Source: Bacteroidota bacterium (lineage in GTDB: Bacteria; Bacteroidota; Bacteroidia; Palsa-965). Taken from it: a stretch of 64,000 nucleotides of DNA. Position numbers and translations under genes: made by a program. The notes under the pieces are model-generated. The model was not told the origin of the DNA, searched no databases, and worked only from the letters and a program-made list of their open reading frames with translations. Below are positions 61,498-64,000 of this stretch, in pieces (position 1 is the first letter of the stretch; each line of letters starts with the position of its first letter). The stretch spans positions 177,111 to 241,110 of the forward strand of contig VBWE01000012.1 in assembly GCA_006218065.1 (NCBI GenBank), read 5' to 3'.

Positions 61498-62665
61498 ATT
61501 TCTCATCCGGATCGCGCGTGTCGCGAACACCTTCGAAACGTTCAAGCGTGGAATTGAACCAGACGTCAGTAATCACATAATCGCCACCGCGGCCCCGGAA
61601 GTCGGCTTCTTCCCGCGTATGCCCGTTTGTCATCGGCTGCCTGAAAACCGGCCCGATCCACCGCAGTTCTTCGAAATAAAAAACATCCTGCAGGATGGAA
61701 TCCGAAACGATCCGCGTCTCTATGTTTTTCAGGTAAACGGAATAATGCAGCAGGCGATCCTGCATGATGCTGTACCCGAAAACAGTGCTGCGGCAACTTG
61801 CACAGGACGTCTGCCGGTAAAATGCGAATTCCATTTTCTTTCCGTCGCCATTATAATCATCCGGGAAAAGAAGAACGGCCAAACCCTCCTCGTATCTCGT
61901 TCCGCCGCTAACGTGATACGGAACATAAGCGGGTGACTCGAATCCTTTTTCGGCATTCCCGATGGAAAACGGGATCGCATTCAGCGGTTCAACGTCGCAG
62001 TACGCCCGGTTTTTCTCATCAGCTTCTGTGTAATCATCAAAGGTGAGCGGAACGGTATTGATGATGCGTTTTCCCCGCGTATCCAGCAGCGAGAGGTACG
62101 AAAGTCCCTGGAAAAAACCGTTGCCGCTGGTCGCCGTCGGGCAACTGTATTGTTCATCCGGGAATGCGCAGACTTTTGGATTTTTCAGCCAGAGCACCAC
62201 GGCCCGGTCCGGTACGTAGCTGGTAAGATCGCAGCGCTCCACGATCCGCGCTTCTTCCGGAAAAGCATACGTTGCAAGCAAAGTATCCGCATCTTTCATC
62301 CGCCGGTAAGCGCCCCGGTAGTTTTGGTAATGCGCTGCGCATAATACCGAATCGTTTTTCTGTTCTGCTGTTATGCATTTTCCTTTTCGTTCGTAGCTGC
62401 GCTGCAGTTTGCTCATGAACTCATCCGGATCGTAAAGCACATCCATATCGTACCTGAAACTGAGCGTATCGTATTTGTACACCACTTCGGGCGGATCAAC
62501 CGGGTGCAGCAGCGTATCGTGGCGGTAATAATCTCTTTCCGCCTGCGAAGCGGCATCATTTCCCGCGGCGGAAGTATCTCCGGGTTTACCGGTTTTTTCA
62601 TCCGGAGTTCCGCAGGCCGCGAGGAGAAAAATAAAAAAGAATGTTGCTGCTGTTTTCGGGATCAC
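61496..62665 (-). CDS. Lipoprotein of unknown function
   Basis: The 389-residue product has a lipobox (FFFIFLLAACGTP, Cys18), a low-complexity acidic/Ser linker (about 19-45), and a soluble domain with several cysteines (ERCDLTSYVP, QTSCASCRSTVFGYS) and a duplicated-looking beta-rich structure. No recognised family. It is likely outer-membrane anchored. The T9SS gene upstream on the same strand ends with its own terminator, so this gene is transcribed separately. Confidence 0.6.
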   Translation of the reverse strand: MIPKTAATFFFIFLLAACGTPDEKTGKPGDTSAAGNDAASQAERDYYRHDTLLHPVDPPEVVYKYDTLSFRYDMDVLYDPDEFMSKLQRSYERKGKCITAEQKNDSVLCAAHYQNYRGAYRRMKDADTLLATYAFPEEARIVERCDLTSYVPDRAVVLWLKNPKVCAFPDEQYSCPTATSGNGFFQGLSYLSLLDTRGKRIINTVPLTFDDYTEADEKNRAYCDVEPLNAIPFSIGNAEKGFESPAYVPYHVSGGTRYEEGLAVLLFPDDYNGDGKKMEFAFYRQTSCASCRSTVFGYSIMQDRLLHYSVYLKNIETRIVSDSILQDVFYFEELRWIGPVFRQPMTNGHTREEADFRGRGGDYVITDVWFNSTLERFEGVRDTRDPDEK

Positions 62666-62730
62666 CCGATAAATTTACTCGTCTTTCCCGGAATATTTTC
62701 AGCGGACTTATTTTATCACGCGGATAAAAT

Positions 62731-62766
62731 GAAAAGAGCCGGTTCGTGGAACCGGCTCTTTTTTAT
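62731..62766 (-). terminator. Terminator of the PAD-like gene
   Basis: AAAAGAGCCGGTT (62732-62744) pairs perfectly with AACCGGCTCTTTT (62750-62762). On the minus strand it follows the stop at 62781 and ends in a T-run. It is symmetrical enough to work in both directions. Confidence 0.85.
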
Positions 62767-62780
62767 GTTCTGACCGTTGA

Positions 62781-63998
62781 TTAACGGATCGCAAGTTTTT
62801 GTACAAGTCTTCCGGCTTCCGTCTGCAGTTCGATAAAATAAAACCCTGCAGCCATATCCGTCGAGTTGATGAAATATTTTTTCTCGCCGGCGGGCATATC
62901 GCCTTTGTAAATGGAAGTTACTTCTTTGCCCATCGCGTCGAGCAGGCGCAGCGTACCGTTCATCGGTTTGCTGAGCGAAACCGGGATGCAGGTGATGCCG
63001 TGCGAAGGATTCGGGAAAGCCGGGGTAAACTGCTGCGCCGCAGCAAGGTCGCTTGTCGAGGTAATACCGAGTACATGGAAATTCCAGTAGCCGGCCGGTG
63101 CGGGCATCGGGCGGACCTGTGTTTTCCCGGAGTTCGCGGCAGCCTGCACGTAATAGAATATTTCCGTGCCGATCGGTTGGGCGGGAATGTAACCGGTCCA
63201 GGTATCGGTGGTCACGTTTGTCAGCGTCATCGGCACCGCAGTATAAGGCTGGGTCGTATCCGTTGTCCAGTATACGTTGGCGTTCGCAATACCCGTTTTG
63301 TGCTGGATGATCGCGTCAACCTGGTACGGATTCATCGTATCATACGTATCGCCAAGACTGTTGTGCACAATACGCAGCGGATCGGAAACGCCGACCGTGT
63401 GCGTGATGCAATGGATAACACCGCTCTGCGCGATGATGTTGGCGCTGGAATTATCCGCATCGATCATCGTGATCGTGTAGCCGGGCATATTCTCTTTTAC
63501 AATACGGTATGCTGTTGTATCGTATTCCTGGCGATAACCCGGCATAATGATCGCTTTGTTGACGATCACGAAGTTGGAATACGTACGGTAAGATGCGTTT
63601 CCGAAAGGTGCGCCTGCATAGTTTCCGCTGGTGCTCGGCGGCATCGGGATGCGCACGATGCGGTACGGATTTCCCCAGGGATCCTGGTAATTGTTCAGGA
63701 TGTACTGGATGTTCGCCTCGATCTGCGGACCATCCGAAATGCCCACGGGAAACTCACCGACGAGAATGGTTTTTTCGTCCAGCAGTTTCATGTGCATGTC
63801 AATATGGTGAATGCCGTCGTACGGAAGCGTGGTCATTTTAATGTACCGGGTGATCCCGTGAAAATCGGCCATCAGCTGATCGATCTGCGCCAGGCTGTGG
63901 TTCGGATAATTAAGCGAATAAGATCCCGCGCCGTCGTTTTCATCCAGGATCAGTTCCGATGCGAAAGCCGTACCCATACCGTCCACCATCCAGTTACC
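62781..63998 (-). CDS. T9SS-exported peptidylarginine/agmatine-deiminase-like enzyme, partial
   Basis: The frame is open to the window edge, so the N terminus is missing. The visible part (about 405 residues) has GNWMVDGMGTAF, HHIDMHMKLLDEKTILVGEF (the His/Asp of the guanidino-binding site), and SGVIHCITHTVG with the nucleophile Cys, as in peptidylarginine deiminases and agmatine deiminases. A beta-sandwich and a type A sorting domain (AFPNPSHGITCIPVSLS..AAGFYFIELQTEAG) follow. Exported deimination of arginine residues or agmatine is the likely role; the family allows several guanidino substrates. Confidence 0.88.
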   Translation of the reverse strand, partial: GNWMVDGMGTAFASELILDENDGAGSYSLNYPNHSLAQIDQLMADFHGITRYIKMTTLPYDGIHHIDMHMKLLDEKTILVGEFPVGISDGPQIEANIQYILNNYQDPWGNPYRIVRIPMPPSTSGNYAGAPFGNASYRTYSNFVIVNKAIIMPGYRQEYDTTAYRIVKENMPGYTITMIDADNSSANIIAQSGVIHCITHTVGVSDPLRIVHNSLGDTYDTMNPYQVDAIIQHKTGIANANVYWTTDTTQPYTAVPMTLTNVTTDTWTGYIPAQPIGTEIFYYVQAAANSGKTQVRPMPAPAGYWNFHVLGITSTSDLAAAQQFTPAFPNPSHGITCIPVSLSKPMNGTLRLLDAMGKEVTSIYKGDMPAGEKKYFINSTDMAAGFYFIELQTEAGRLVQKLAIR

Positions 63999-64000
63999 AC

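Noticed and set aside
1..64000. T9SS machinery genes (porK, porL, porM, porN, sov/sprA)
   Set aside because: None of the recognisable products matches them; only the secreted clients are present in this window.

Overview
The window reads as a chromosomal contig from a member of the Bacteroidota with roughly 50% GC. Several things point that way. The promoters have the phylum-specific -7 box TAnnTTTG. Several secreted proteins end in type IX secretion system (T9SS) sorting domains of type A or type B. The gene order parA-parB-DUF5683-dapB-lepB-lepB and the neighbouring WbqC-like gene are typical of the phylum. No ribosomal RNA, phage, IS transposase or CRISPR array was seen. One intact tRNA gene (Lys, anticodon TTT) is present.

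Layout. 1-7.5 kb: chromosome partitioning (end of parA, parB), a DUF5683 membrane protein, dapB (lysine/peptidoglycan), two tandem signal peptidases I with complete Ser/Lys dyads, a TSUP permease and a WbqC-like protein. 7.5-16 kb: secreted repeat proteins (lipoprotein, T9SS proteins, Kelch protein) around a small operon made of a Tat-signalled PLP enzyme, a membrane-anchored RidA and a HEAT-like protein. 16-21.5 kb: an acyl-CoA carboxylase beta subunit, two DinB-like proteins, a papain-like secreted protein, PhzF, and an EamA transporter flanked by inverted copies of a MITE-like element. 22-35 kb: two giant paralogous T9SS adhesin-like proteins (2454 and 1609 aa). 34.9-38.2 kb: yceI-marR, a repeat cluster, then a DEAD-box RNA helicase. 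38.3-47.6 kb: an LptF/LptG permease, two glycosyltransferases (one broken), secreted proteins and a gliding-type (type B CTD) protein. 47.9-57.4 kb: a PyrR-like phosphoribosyltransferase, aroK, tRNA-Lys surrounded by tRNA debris, a GlxA-type regulator divergent from an SRPBCC/VOC/cupin cluster, and lipoproteins. 57.5-64 kb: a VWA membrane protein, fabG, a YugP-type zinc peptidase, a lipoprotein and the end of a T9SS-exported peptidylarginine-deiminase-like protein.

How it works together. Much of the coding capacity is devoted to the cell envelope: signal peptidases, LPS export (LptF/G), glycosyltransferases, lipoproteins and six proteins with recognisable T9SS sorting domains that depend on a secretion machine encoded elsewhere. 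The rest is housekeeping metabolism and small-molecule enzymes.

The most unusual signal is in the gaps between genes. At least eleven intergenic regions, nearly all directly 3' of a stop codon, hold foldback elements whose arms are built from degenerate tandem short words (GAGATNTGAGA, GAATGCCGAA, GTTTACC, AAAAGCAAANGGC and others). Some enclose a shared core (GTCTCGGCT..CGACCTGAC). Two copies in opposite orientation flank the EamA gene. Other points of note are a likely periplasmic PLP-enzyme/RidA pair, a frameshift in front of a T9SS sorting domain, a short deletion in a glycosyltransferase at a microhomology, and decayed tRNA-Lys fragments.
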